A stretch of 64,000 nucleotides of DNA, taken from Cordilura impudica. Lineage: Eukaryota; Arthropoda; Insecta; Diptera; Scathophagidae. This document shows, one piece after another, positions 1 to 11,954 of the stretch. Position numbers and translations under genes: made by a program. Location of the stretch: positions 163,135,803 through 163,199,802 of the forward strand of contig OY821519.1 in NCBI GenBank assembly GCA_963682025.1. The letters run 5' to 3'. The notes under the pieces were generated by a model. The model worked only from the letters and a program-made list of their open reading frames with translations, had not been told where the DNA came from and did no database searches. Every line of letters starts with the position of its first letter. Positions within the stretch are counted from its first letter, which is position 1.

Positions 1-835
1 GCCAACTTTTTATGTTGTTTGCGTTCCTTTTTCGATAAACTCAACAAACGTTGACAATGAGCCTCCAACTTCTTTTGTTTCAATTCATTTTCTTTCTCTG
101 TATCTACATAAACATTTTTTATCTTCAAAGCCCACAAACAAGTTATACATTCCAAGTTGAAATTGTTGTTTTTGGCGTTGATTAAATGATTAACGCGACG
201 TACATATTGTGAAAAGAGTCATGTGAAGCTTTTTATCATTGGCAAACACAAAACGGAAACAATTCTTAATATCATGTTTACTTTCATCATCCTTTCATCA
301 TCACCAGCAGCATGTTACTTTTCGTTGTTTTTGCTTCTTTTCGATTGCAAAAATTTCGAATCTTCACCATCCAGCATGTCGGCTACATTATCCAGCATCT
401 TCATATTGTTCATCATCGTTGTTTTGCTTCTTCCTTCTTGGCCGCCTTTTTTGTGCCAGCAATAGTAATTTTTGCTTTCTTCCTTCGGCCCTGTCTTGAG
501 TAGTCTTACGTAAAACAAATCACAAGCTATGTGTTTTAATATACACCTTTTATACATATTTTTATATCAAAACAGATAATACGATATTATTAATGTTTTT
601 TAAATGTTTATCAATAGCAAATACTCACTATTTTTTCCATTATTATTGTTTTTTATGCTGGTTACAAACATGTGTAGCTGTTCACTTGCACACATTATAT
701 TTTGTATATTTTATTTTTTAATCTCTTTCTCAAAGTTGTTATAGCAATTCTAAGAAAAAAAAAGGTAAACAAAGCCATACGGTTCGTGTTTACTTTTTTG
801 ACAGCTGTCAAGTTGTCACGACTGTGTTAGGCTGT
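1..835. other. AT-rich spacer without a recognisable gene
   Basis: No convincing coding sequence is seen. Short overlapping open frames at 223-557 on both strands are compositionally simple (Ser/Phe/Leu rich) and resemble no family I know. A perfect 14-bp palindrome, TTGACAGCTGTCAA, lies at 798-811. Its core TGACAGCTGTCA resembles the palindromic site of TGIF-type homeodomain proteins (Achintya/Vismay in flies), but no gene start can be tied to it. Confidence 0.5.
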
Positions 836-1165
836 GGTGTAGAGCATCAAGCATGTAACGACGTAAACATCCAGATATCAAAATTTGATTTCCTTTAAGA
901 ACTAAGCCATCTAAAATTGTTAAATCATTTTTAACTTTAAAATATGGTAAGACTTCAGTATCAACCATTTTTTGTTTGACCAGTTTGAAATTGTTGTTTT
1001 ATTTCCTTTACGTTTGAAAATGGAATTTCTAAATGTGTTTTTAAAAAACTACAATGTAAAGCCGCCTTAGTTGAAGTTGATAATGATGTATCAAATTCAA
1101 CTAAGGCCTTTTCTTTTAAAGGACACCTAGACAACGTATCCGCAATATACAATAACTTTCCGGGT
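836..1165 (-). pseudogene. Ty3/gypsy pol fragment: RNase H to integrase connection
   Basis: On the minus strand the sequence encodes the motif KPGKLLYIADTLSR, the hallmark of the end of RNase H in gypsy polyproteins (ADaLSR). After a frameshift near 960 comes a stretch typical of the start of integrase (DLTILDGLVLKGNQI, then RRYMLDALH before the HHCC zinc finger). It is cut at both ends: near 1165 by the A-rich tail of a LINE, and near 835 by unrelated DNA. The RT/RNase H fragment at 8766-9548 lies on the same strand and ends just before the segment this one begins with. I infer that both are halves of one mag-like element split by the LINE. Confidence 0.72.
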
Positions 1166-2343
1166 TTTATTTATTTTTATTTTATTTATTTATTAATTTG
1201 GAATTCTATACACAAGACTAATGGCTCTTAATACAGTATAGAATTATTAATTTGTTGAAAAAAAAGTTATACATTACAAATAATTTATAATAATTTATAA
1301 ATTACAAATAGTTACAATATTAACTTAAATGTAAATGTATTAGACATAAGTTTAATTTTGACTCAAAGAAAGATTTAAAAAAAAAAGTACTAAATTAAAA
1401 TACTTAGTAATAATAAAGTTTTAAAGTTTTATAAATTAAATTTTTCAAAATGATGAAATGACAAAAGAGAAAAATTTTTATCCAATCAAACAATAAAGTT
1501 CAAAATAGTTAAATCGAGAACAGACTAATAATGCTTTTTTTTTGAAAATTTGTGCGTTATTTATAGTTTGTATATGGAATGGGATTGAATTCCAAAGACG
1601 GACAGCACTAATGAACTGCCAGCCGGAAATTAAATAACGACGTTTGAGAGGTATAATTCTGTTTCCTCTATTAGAATTGGCAAAAGTTAAACGTTTATAC
1701 AGATGTACCGGCTCCTTAGTGTAGATTACCTTATGTAAAAATATTAAAACTCTGGTTTTGAGTAATTCATCAAACTGCAAACCATAGAGCTTAGCTGTTG
1801 TAATTGGTGAAATGGAATCATACCTTCTCTTGCCGTACACATAACGTGTTATATTTTTAAATGCAGAGTTGAGTTTATCTCTGCTAGCAGCATCACATTC
1901 AGCAAACAATTCACATCCATACATCAGAATTGGCATTAAATAGGTTTTTGCAATAAGTGATCTAATATTGATGGGTGTGCAATGCTGCGTTGACCAAAGT
2001 GTTCTTAGCATCGAAAAAGTTCTACCACATGCATAGTTAATGTGGTCGGACCATGTAAGAGTATTGTTGAAGAAGATTCCTAGATTTTTTTTTTTACAGT
2101 TTCTATACGTTCATTATTAAGATTTAGGTCAGGTATATAAAAAGTTCTATTAAATCGTGTCTGAATAACAAGGCATTTAGACTTCCTTGGATTTATGCTA
2201 AGTCCATTTGCTGTAGGCAAGGTATTAAATGTTTTCTTCGAAAACCGGACTGACGATCTGTTAATAGATTATATGTATTTAGATAAAGTGATAATGTTCG
2301 TGAATGATTCCTTCAAAAGCTTTAGATAAAAATGGTAATATTG
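1166..2343 (-). pseudogene. LINE reverse transcriptase, 3' half (Jockey/CR1-like), internally deleted
   Basis: Minus-strand reading from 2343 gives RT block LPFLSKAFEG, then LLTDRQSGFRRKH. It then jumps to GLSINPRKSKCLVI and the thumb and C-terminal region (open at 2011-1478, with LMPILMYGCELF and SAVRLWNSIPF). The palm segment holding the YADD catalytic motif is missing between GFRRKH and GLSINPRKS, so the copy is dead. There is a further frameshift near 2085 at a T-run. The 3' end is an (AAATA)-rich tail at 1166-1195, in gypsy sequence. The missing N-terminal half is at 8090-8760: it ends in DYRPIAI, and this piece starts with the next RT block. The copy is therefore interrupted by the 2344-8085 insertion. 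Confidence 0.75.
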
Positions 2344-5151
2344 TGTAGCATATAACGATGTATTTAAAAATGGTCGATGTCAAAATGGGATGACTATTGA
2401 AGTTGGGCACGCACAAACTCCAGCCTTATTGCTCGTCGATAGGGGGGGGGGTTCAAAATAAAAACTTCGCCATACCCAATACCACGTTAAGAGAGCTTAA
2501 TTTTGACAGAGTAGCAAAGATAGAAGTAAATAGAAAGTTCTAAAGAAAGGAACAGTAGTTAGAAGAAAAATGCCCATATTAACAGAATTGCCCATATTAA
2601 CAAAACGCAGTATCAAGGTGTAGTTGTACCGGTATACAGCCCTCCCATTCCTGATCATGAAAAAAATTAAATCAAAAAAAAAATATGTTAATAATCATGA
2701 TCCCTATCCTTACACAACCACCTTATAACCTTAGTTTTTAATCAAACAGGATATTTTTAATTTAGCACTGATCCATTGTGGCTTTATTACAATTCAGAAA
2801 TTCATTTAATAATAGCATTATAGTTAAGATGAAATGAATTTAAGGTTATCTTAGAACAAAAATTCATTAATGCGAATCAAAAAATAAAAATAAAATTTAA
2901 TATTGCTATATAAAAAAAAAAAATAATGATATAATAAACTGATAATAAATAAACAATCAAATAAAGAAAAGAATTACGTATTAATTTAGCAAAAATTCTT
3001 TTTTAAAACTATATGTTTTTCGAAGCTCAAAGAAAAAAAAACCTTACAATTTCCATATTTTCAGTAACCAGTTAAAGATTGGTAATAAGAAAAAAAAATC
3101 TTATAAACAAGGAGTAATTCGTTACGAGTTACACTTGCCTCAATTTATGGTTTTTGTTAAATGAATATATGAAAATTTTAGATAACATTGGACCACTTCT
3201 TACTAATAAATATTTGAACTCATTTGAACTCTAGTTCGAAAATTTAATTTTATAAGAATTTAGAAATGTAAACAAAGATAAAAAACTTAAGAAGAAGAAT
3301 ATTAATATAAAAAAAGACCATTTACATTGCTGAATGATGAAGCTGCTCCTCCGCCGAAAGTACTCTCGATGCAGGTTGTAAGCTGTAATTGATGTTGTGG
3401 GTTTTTTTTTCGTTTAGGGACAAATTAATATCTCTTACTCAAGAGAGATGTTGCGAACAAAAGGTTGTCAACATGTATGTATATTATGAAATTATGTATA
3501 TGGTTTTGCTAAAATACTTTGAGACAATTTTGAGAAGAAAAAAAAAATTTACAAAATTAAAATAAATTTATTTTTCTTTGTTTTGTTTTAAGGAAAAATA
3601 TAGTTATTAACTGGGTTCATATTCTTCCGAAAAAAAAAACACTAACAAATTATAAATTTTACACATCGGCAGCTAACATAATTAACCTTTACAGCTAACG
3701 CTGTTAATTAACAGTATTGATCTTGAAGTGATTTAATCCAACATGTAAATTCGTATTAAATATTTATATGCGTTGCAATGTGTAAAATAGATTTTGTTGT
3801 TTCCTTTTCTTTTTTTTTGTTTTAGTGAGACATGCAAAATATGAACTCTTTAATAACTAAAAATATGAACAACGGGTTTTTTTTCTTTTGAAAATTGAAT
3901 ATTGATTAACACTAGTAAAACCTGCACATGTAATAATTACGTAATTGGATTAAGAATTATATTATTTCAATTACAATATTTAAACATAATTAATGGTTTA
4001 GATCACAATTTTCGTTTCCAATCTAATCTTTATAGAGACCCGTATTTTTTGGTTTGTTAAAAAGGAAAAAAAAAATCACAAATGACTTCATATTTAATTT
4101 TGGTGTTAAATTCTTTTCAATTTTTTTTTTTTTTTGTTTGTTCAGCTAGCTTATTATTTTCTTTCTTATTAGGTTTTGTATTATTTAATAATTTAAGTAG
4201 TAAAATTAATTTATTCTAGTAACACCGTTTGTTTAGAATTTAAAGTTACTTCCACAACCGACTGTTTTTTTTTTAAAGCACTAAATCACTTGCATGTATT
4301 TTAACTACTGTTGATCTCTAATGTACAAGAGAGTGATCATAAGTAAACCCATATAGGGAGAAAATATAGGTTTTTTGTTGATGTAATTATGTACAAGGTG
4401 CCAAATCTGTTTAAAGCAAATTTTTAATAAGAAATGGTATAGAAAAAGAGTAATTAATTTAATATTACCATTTAGAGTTGGCACCAAGGGGTAGATATGT
4501 ATTGTAATGGACCCCAATGCGACTTGAATTCCAGTAATATTTATATTTTAAAGCTTTTTCAGTCTGATGGCTAAAGAATATATTTGGTACATAAATTGGG
4601 ATAAAAGTTTTAACTCAGTGAGTCGAACATAACTTACTTTTGAAATTGTCTTCTTTTTTTTCTTTTTTATAAAAAAAGAAAACTTTTATTAGGGCCAATT
4701 GGGCGAAATGTAATGTAGTGTAAGGTACCAAGTTGACAATTATTTAGCTAAGCACACAAATCTGTGAAAAAAAAGAATATGATATTTCTTTACGTATAAA
4801 GAAATAAAATTGGGTTGCTGTAGAATCTATATTTTATATAAAATGAAAAATACTCACTTTTTCAAGAAAAGCCACTAAATACATTCATAAATGAAATTTG
4901 ATGATTGTATTACATTTAGTTTTTTCTTTTTAATTAATAGATTTAAATTCTCTCTTAATTTTGTGACGGTGATCAGTTTTGCTCTTCACTGTAGCCAAAG
5001 AATTTCTAGTACAAGCAGAAATAAGAAAGAAAAAAAAATAACCTTGATCTTAAAATTATTTTCAAGTTCATGTATGTACATGTAAACAACACCTTATATG
5101 GTAATATGTTGATTGAAATGTTTTTTGGTTCTATTTTTGGCAAACTGATTT

Positions 5152-5510
5152 ATGGCGCGAGTTTTTTTTAGTCTCTTCATTGTTTTGTATTAAATCATGA
5201 TTATTCATGTATGTATGGGTCAACTACAACTTGCAATCCTTCTCGTTCTCCCACTTGGTTTTCAGCTATTGGTATTAGCTTACCCCTTCGTTCACTCAGT
5301 AATCCCACTTACTCTCTCTCCTTTTAATATGAGATGGTATTTTTTTTTACGAAAAGAGTGAGATTATGAACGAATGTCTGTATATCTATGCGTATTATGG
5401 ATAACGAGATAAAATGTTCCATAATGATATACATAGGCTATTCAATGAGTGGTTGAGCGTAGTTAATACAAAACATGTTTTAGCTTAAGATGAATGAATG
5501 AGTGAAGAGA
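5152..5510. promoter_or_regulatory. Cluster of Zeste-, GAGA- and Pho-like sites
   Basis: Within 360 bp there are Zeste consensus sites YGAGYG at 5293-5298 (minus), 5446-5451, 5454-5459 and 5499-5504, a GAGA-factor run CTCTCTC at 5313-5319, and a Pho-like GCCAT core (minus) at 5152-5156. This combination is characteristic of Drosophila Polycomb response elements and some promoters. It stands out against the surrounding AT-only sequence, but it could be chance and lies inside the LTR-type insertion. Confidence 0.2.
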
Positions 5511-7399
5511 GGTATAATGTTAAGAAATAATTGTAGTTTAGGGGGTTAAGTTTTGATTTTTGAAGAATAAGGTTGAGGAAAAACCTTTTAAATATATAAA
5601 ATGTAGTCGTTAAAGATAAAGTTTAATAAAATTAAAAAATTAAGAAAATTAAATATTTAAGAAAAGAAATAAGAAAAGACTAATGAAATGTCAAATTAAA
5701 TTTAAGAAATAGTTAAGTGAAATTAAAAGTAGTGAAAAATTTAAGGAATAAAAACAAATAAAAATTAAATAAACTTTAAGAAAAAAAAAATATTAGATTT
5801 TATGGACATGTGAATAAATAAAATTCTGTGTTAATTAATATTATTTCTGTTTGTGCTAAAGAAAACGTTCTGAGCAAAATGTAAATTTAAAAATCGAACA
5901 AATATATTTTGTAGTTATCTTTTTGTATTAAATCTATAATTATTAAAAAAAAAAAAAAACTAAACTAAAAATTAAATTGAGTTAAGAACCAAAGTGCTAT
6001 AAATATAAAATATTAAAGTTCAAAGTATAACTAAAATTAAAAAAAAATAAAAAAATTATCGACATAAACCAAATAAGCAATACTACAAAATTCCTTCAAA
6101 ATGAATTGTTTCTTCTCTAAGACTGTGTATTAATTAACTTAAATAAATAACACCACAAAATATTGGGTACCTGATTGATAAAACAAAATTAAGGAATTAT
6201 AAACATTTTGTATGGAAATCAGCAACAATATCGTTATTAATGCAGCTATGGCCGATTTTTTTCAATGGCATATTGCGAGACACAACCACGGCGTCTGGCG
6301 GCAGCAGCTTCATCCTCAACAACTACAACCATATGGCGGTAATTAAAAGAAACTAATTAAAATGTTTTCTTAAATCTAAATTAAATAAAAAAATTTCCTA
6401 TGATTTGTCTAACTATAAATTAAAATTATTTTTTAAAGATTTTTCTAATTATAAATCAAGATTTTTTCTAAATATAAATTTAAAATAAAATTTTTCTACG
6501 TTAATAAGATTTACTATATATAAATTTTAACTAAAAACTTTCTAAATTAAGAACTTTGCTATATATAAAATTAAACTAAAAAAATCTTCCTAAATGGAAA
6601 TAAAATTGAGCTAAGATTAAAAATTATAATAAGAAATATAATTTAGCAAAAATTAAAATTTTGCTGTAAAGAAAATTTTTCTAAATTTAAAATCAAAACT
6701 AAATTAAAATCCCCAAAATTTTAATATATTTAAAATTACTTGAAAATTTAAAATTAACCTAAATTTAAAATTATAGAAATTTAAGAGAATCTACAAAATG
6801 GTACCATATTAAAAAAAAAATTTACTAAGTATAAAATTTTTCTAATTATAAAATTAAACTAAAAATTTTACTACGTTAAGAAATTTTATGAATTTAAGTT
6901 AAATAGAAATAAATTTTGCTAAAAATTAATTTTCCTACCTAAATAAATATTTCTAATTATAAATTAAAAATTTTTTTTGATGTAACATTTTCTAAAAGTG
7001 AAAATTTTTTCGATTAATTATATATTGTTAAAATTAAAAATTTACATAAAATGAATTGGGCGAAAAATAAAATTATGGTAAATATAAATTGTGCTAAAAA
7101 TTAAATAGTGCTTAAATTCAAATTTTGTTAAAACTAAAAATTTCATAAATTAAAATAATTTTCTTAAATATGCATAAAATTAAGCTAAATTTAAAATTCT
7201 CCTAAAATTAAAATTTTCTAAAATTTAAAATTTTTCCTCTAAAATTCAAATTTTTCTAAAAATGAAATTTAAAACAAAAACTAAAATTTAGTATTAAAAA
7301 AAAATTTAATTTACAATTATAACGTTAAAAATGGAGGTTAAATAAATTTTAGTTAAACTCAATGTAGAAACCTAACCAAACCAAACTGTTTCATTGCAG

Positions 7400-7680
7400 T
7401 GGGTTACCTCCAATTAAGATGGAATATCAGGTAACATGGTAGGGAGGGCAAAAAGGGGCATAACAGCTAGTCCCCACCGGAAGGTAAGTATGCCATCCAT
7501 CCATCCTTTAGATTCCGTTTTAACAGAGTTTTTTTTGTAAATCGCACGTGAACATCTGTAGTGCGGTTTCCCTGGGCCTGAGCAAGACCCCACCCATCCG
7601 GCGAGCTAGACCCCTTCGCAAGCATGTGCGACCAGCAAAGGCTCAGGGAAACAGGAAGCGGAAATTCCACCACCGCCGCA
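7400..7680. other. GC-rich island with splice-like borders inside the LTR-type insertion
   Basis: This is the only GC-rich block in about 5.7 kb. On the plus strand, 7400-7483 is preceded by a good splice acceptor (tttcattgcag) and followed by a near-perfect donor (AAG/GTAAGTATG). All three frames of that 84-nt piece contain stops, so it is not a coding exon. The rest (7484-7680) contains a 68-codon minus-strand frame without recognisable similarity. Being 0.4-0.7 kb from the 5' end of a minus-strand LTR, it could be promoter or R-region sequence. Function unknown. Confidence 0.25.
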
Positions 7681-8089
7681 CCATTACAATTTAAGGAAAA
7701 ATAATTAAATTTAAGCTCTTCAACTATTTAATTTTATTTTAATTTTTTTAACGAAGTCCACCACTGAATGCTTGGCAATAAATTGAACGAGACGTTCGCA
7801 TTTTGGTTAAACGAAACCTCGGTTTTCACAAGCCATTACTTGGCGCAATAGGGAAGCTAACGTTTTTATTCCCATTTCTACAAACGTGTTAAAGAAAAAA
7901 GAAAACATGTGAATGTCAATTGATCGATACATAGCAAGTGTATTTGTAGCATTTATCCAAATTTAGAGGGCGGTGTAATTAAAACTATAACATTATGAAG
8001 AATAATACTTTTCACGCAATTCAAACTATAATTAGAAAACACATTACAATAAAAAAAATATAAATTTTAAGCAAGCGCCTTTACAATTG

Positions 8090-8760
8090 CAATTGGTCTA
8101 TAATCGAATTTCGTTTTGGGTATTGGGATAATTTTTGAATTTTTCCATTTAGTAGGATAGCAGCTAGTAGTTATAATGCTATTAAATATATGTGTTACGA
8201 ATGGCAAAATTTGAGGGAGAAGAATTTTGAGAAATTTAGGATGAATTTCGTCCGCTCCAACAGCTTTTGATTTAATAGACATACAACTTTTCAAAACAAC
8301 AATCTCATTTACACAATCACAACTAAATTGGTTAATTGAGGGATCAAAGTGATTAAAAAAGTAATTATTGTAGTAACTCATGTCTGCTACCACCGGTTCG
8401 TTTTTCATATCTTTGCCGATGCCAATTTCTCTAATCGTTTGCCACGTTTTTCTGGATCCTAAGGCTGATGAGAATTTATCGGCGTAGAAATTCGATTTAG
8501 CTTGCTTAATCATCTTGCGAGTTTAATTTCTTGCAGCACAGTATTCATTATGTAAATTTGTCGTTTTAAACTTTTTCCAGCGAGAGTAAGCGAGGTCTCT
8601 TCGATTAATGGATTGTTCTTTCTATATGAGAACCATGGATTTTTCGTTGGACGTATTATATTAGTTTTTAGTGGTACTGATTGATTAAACAAATTTAGTA
8701 TATTGCTTTCAAGGAATGATAGTTGATCATTCACCGAAATCATGTAATATATTTATATAC
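8090..8760 (-). pseudogene. LINE ORF2, linker and RT fingers (5' half of the split LINE)
   Basis: Two overlapping minus-strand frames (8743-8510 and 8513-8067) encode the endonuclease-RT linker (NPWFSYRKNNPLIEE) and the RT fingers: SKAVGADEIHPKFLKILLP, the non-LTR RT block equivalent to KApGpDgi, followed by KWKNSKIIPIPK and DYRPIAI. A frameshift near 8512 separates them. Upstream, the endonuclease is lost and the sequence abuts a gypsy fragment, as expected for a 5'-truncated LINE. The reading breaks off at 8089 with the target duplication of the LTR-type insertion and resumes at 2343. Confidence 0.75.
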
Positions 8761-8765
8761 TACGT

Positions 8766-9548
8766 TCAAATTATAGGATTGGAGACGTATAGCGGTTTAT
8801 CAAACAATGTGACCAAAGGTTTATGATCTATTTCAACATTTATTAGATTTCCATATGTGTATTGGTGAAAGCGGACACAATCAAACAATATGGCAAATAA
8901 CTCTTTTTCGATTTGAGCATAATTTGATTGCGCATTTGTTAAAGATGCTGAAACATAGGCGATAGGATTTTTCCCATATAATATTGCAGCACCAACTGCA
9001 TATTTAGATGCATCGACAGTTAATGTTAATTGATTGTTAGGATCAAAATATGTTAAAACTGGTGTTTTTGTTATTTGCAGCTTTAAATCGTTAAACTCCT
9101 TGTTGTGACTATCGCTCCAATGCCACGCTATATCTTTTCTTAAAAGTTGAAGCAAATTCTTGATTTTTAAGGATAGATTTTGTATGAACCCACCAAGGTA
9201 ATTAACCATACCTAAAAGGCGTTGTAACTCCAAAACTGTTGTTGGAATTGGCATTCCCAAAATGGAGTTTATTTTTTCCTTCTCAGTTTTTACACCTTCT
9301 TTATTAAAAGCGTATCCAATAAATTTAATCTCATTTAATAAAAATTTAGATTTTGTTTTGTTAAACTTTAATCCAACTTTTCTGGCTCTTTCCAGAACAA
9401 TTTTCAAAATGTTGTTATGTTCTTCTACAGTCTTTGCATAGATTAAACAATCATCAATATATATCAATAATCCATTGATATCCCCAAACAGTTTCACCAT
9501 TTCCGCGTGGAAAATTTCTGGTGCGGAATTTATGCCGAAAGGTAGACG
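8766..9548 (-). pseudogene. Ty3/gypsy RT-RNase H fragment (mag/K02A2.6-like)
   Basis: A 260-codon minus-strand frame runs from RLPFGINSAPEIFHAEM through the RT catalytic box YIDDCLIY, RT block LQRLLGMVNYLGGFI, and RNase H motifs (TVDASKYAVGAAIL, YAQIEKELFAILFDC, EIDHKPLVTLF). The order and spacing are those of Ty3/gypsy pol. The phrasing HNNILKIVLERARKVGLKFN recalls the mag or K02A2.6-like lineage. It lacks protease and the first half of RT (cut at 9548, against a BEL element) and the rest of RNase H and integrase (cut at 8766, against a LINE). The piece at 836-1165 appears to be its continuation. Confidence 0.85.
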
Positions 9549-10473
9549 TGGCAGTCACATCAGCAGCAACAAACGTCGGTGCGGCCCGCCAGGGCTATGT
9601 ACTATTAGCAACAGCAAAGGTCATAATTACGGCTCCAAATGGTGCTTCAGGGGAATTCAGAGCAGTATTAGATTCTGGATCTCAAGTGAATCTTGTCTCC
9701 CATCAACTTTGCCAAAAACTGTCCACTTTCCCTTCAAGAGCTTCATTACGCATAGATGGGGTTGGCAACATCCAAAAAGGTCAAATTATCGCATTAATGT
9801 CGAAATGAAATCCAGAGATCACAGTTTCTCCACAACCTTGGAAGCACATATACTCCCAAATATCATTCCGCCTCAGCCGCATCAACACATCGATATATCT
9901 ACATGGGAAATTCCGAAACACATCCAATTAGCAGATCCCCATTTCAATCACCAGGGAAAAATAGATATTTTACTCGGTGCAGAATTTTATTACAAATTAA
10001 CTGAAGCGGGAACAATAAAACTTTGCGAAGGTCTTCCAACACTTCAGAACACTTCACTTGGCTGGATTGTAGGTGGTGCAATCGGACAAAACTCAACTCC
10101 CAACCAGCTGTCTGCTCTCACATATGAAGTATTTGACAACACACCATCGTTAGAAGAAACTATCGAACAACTCTGGAACTGGACGAAATCGAACCCAGCA
10201 TCAAAAATCTTTCGCCACCAGAAAAGCAATGTGAGTCACATTTTGCTCAAAATGTACATACCAACGATTATGGCCGTTTGGTAGTTAGCCTGCCGTTTCG
10301 AGATAATCCAGAAGCATTAGGAGAATCACACGCAACTGCTTATAATAGATTCATGGCGTTAGAACGACGGTTATTAAAAAATGACGAGGTACGAAGTCAA
10401 TATATGAGAAATTGGGACAAGAATATGAGAAATTGGGACACAAGCAGAAGATTAACATTGATACAGTATTGAC
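9549..10473 (+). pseudogene. BEL/Pao protease and pol N-terminal region (broken)
   Basis: The true reading starts in the frame 9521-9808 with GYVLLATAKVII and the aspartic protease motif AVLDSGSQVNLVS. It then shifts frame near 9806 to a segment with IDILLGAEFYYKL and LGWIVGGAI, both typical of the protease-RT linker of BEL elements. It shifts again near 10278 to VVSLPFRDNPEALGES and ALERRLLKNDEV. The sequence ATGAGAAATTGGGACA is repeated within 10404-10442, a short tandem duplication. At least two frameshifts make it non-functional. Codons upstream of the protease and all of gag are absent. Confidence 0.78.
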
Positions 10474-10489
10474 TCCTAAATATTTCATC

Positions 10490-11954
10490 CCTAATCACTG
10501 TGGCCTCAAACTTGACAGCACCACGACGAAACTGAGAGTAGTATCGACGCATCGGCAAAAACATCGACAGGTTACTCCTTGAACGACTTAATGTTCACCG
10601 GCCCAATCGTCCAAAGTGAACTGTATTCAATTCTGCTCCGTTTTCGTTTGCCCAAATTTGTATTCACCACAGATATTGAAAAGATGTATCGACAAATACT
10701 AATTCATCCAGAAGATCAGCAATATCAACTAATCATATGGAGAGAAGCCCCAAAGTCGCCTATAAAATACTATAAGCTCAACACGATCAGCACCTTAACT
10801 GAACGGTACCCACTCGGCTCTCAGATGCTAAAAGACAACTTTTATGTGGATGATGGGCTAAGAGGTTCGGATAATCTTAATATAGCAGTTCAAACTCAAA
10901 AGGAACTCATAGAAATCCTAAAGAAACATGGCTTCAATGGTGTGCCACTCATCCGAAACTACTTGGCAATATCCCAATCGGAAATCAAGAAGTAAATTTA
11001 GACTTTGACGACCAGAATGTCAATACCATAAAAACATTGGAATTATATTGGCAACCGGAAACTGATCACCTGTGCATCAGGGCAAATTTAAAACCAATGC
11101 AACTCGTGTCAAAGCGTACAGCCACCTCCGATCTAGCGAGGTTATTCGACCCTCTTGGTTTACTAGCACCTGTGGTTGTCAAGGCAAAGATATTCATCCA
11201 ACAATTATGGGAATTAAAATTGGATTGGGATGAGACACTTCTTGCGGATATTTATTCCACTTGGAACACCTTTAGGAATGACTTGGACAGTCTGAATAAT
11301 ATGAAAATTCCACGACACATCTCCAAAGGGGAAATTCCAGCTAACACTCAACTTCACATATTTGCAGATGCATATGAAAAGGCCTTTGGTGCAGTTGCAT
11401 ACATCCGTGCCAGGCTTAGAGATGGACGAATCATCGTACAATTATTGTGCGCAAAAACACGGGTCGCTCCATTAAAACGACAGACGTTGCCTCGTCTAGA
11501 ATTATGTGCCGCAGTACTAGCCGCTCAACTTGCACATAAAATAAAAACTGATATTCAAGTAAAAAATCAACCAACGTTTTTATGGACTGATTCTGAAATT
11601 GTGCTATATTGGATAAATACACAATCAAGTCTGTATCAAACCTTTGTAGCCAATCGAGTTGCCACAATCCAGTCACTAACATTAACTGACCAATGGCGTC
11701 ATGTTGGATCAAAACACAATCCAGCTGGCGTACTATCTAGAGGGCTATCAGCATCCAAACTTTTCGAATGTAATCTATGGTTATATGGACCACTTTTTCT
11801 CCATGGAAGAGAAGAATTGTGGCCTCCTAAATTCTCACAACCAATTTCCAATAACATCGAAAAAAGGAAGGTAACTCCTATCGTAGCGATTACAGTGTTC
11901 AATAATGATTTTATCTACAACATCCCTCATCAAAACTCCTTCAACAAATTGTAA
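10490..11954 (+). pseudogene. BEL/Pao reverse transcriptase and RNase H (deleted)
   Basis: 10579-10995 encodes RT blocks (LNDLMFTGPIV, FTTDIEKMYRQILIHPEDQ) and the catalytic box YVDDGL. However, the stretch normally between the palm strands is deleted after KYYKLNTIS. 11037-11954 continues with DLARLFDPLGLLAPVVVKAK, the RNase H motif HIFADAYEKAFGAVAY, PRLELCAAVLAAQLA and FLWTDSEIVLYWI, then NPAGVLSRGL. These are the usual landmarks of Pao RNase H. A stop at 10993-10995 and a frame change separate the two parts. Catalysis is unlikely because the RT core is incomplete. Confidence 0.82.

Larger units (their letters stand above)
2344..8085 (-). mobile_element. 5.74-kb non-coding LTR-type insertion (giant solo LTR or LARD-like)
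   Basis: The segment begins TGTAGCATATAACG and ends GCGCCTTTACA. It is flanked by the 4-bp direct repeat ATTG (2340-2343 and 8086-8089) and interrupts a LINE between two adjacent RT motifs. The last 14 bases, CAAGCGCCTTTACA, differ by one base from the end of the 1.9-kb LTRs at 15734-17639 and 30367-32271, so it is probably a relative in minus orientation. It has no gag or pol frame. It is very AT-rich, with homopolymer runs, a G10 tract near 2443 and one GC-rich island (7400-7680). I did not find two internal LTR copies or a primer binding site by eye, so a long solo LTR and a large non-autonomous derivative remain equally possible. Confidence 0.6.

Noticed and set aside
223..557. Overlapping open frames on both strands near the window start
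   Set aside because: Short, low-complexity, mutually overlapping and without any family motif; AT-rich sequence gives such frames by chance.
3326..3382. Minus-strand 57-nt exon-like piece (open, AG before and GT after)
   Set aside because: The acceptor lacks a pyrimidine tract, the piece encodes nothing recognised, and it lies inside a non-coding LTR-type insertion.
4305..4517. 70-codon minus-strand open frame
   Set aside because: No motif, no codon bias, inside the non-coding insertion.
6246..6338. Plus-strand 93-nt exon-like piece (ATG at 6248, AG before and GT after)
   Set aside because: It is GC-rich and open in two frames, but no partner exon keeps a frame (7400 stops within six codons in the matching frame), and it lies in the same insertion.
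7478..7492. Match to the U1 snRNA 5' end (ATACTTACCT) on the minus strand
   Set aside because: Similarity stops after ten bases; it is just the complement of the strong splice donor on the other strand.
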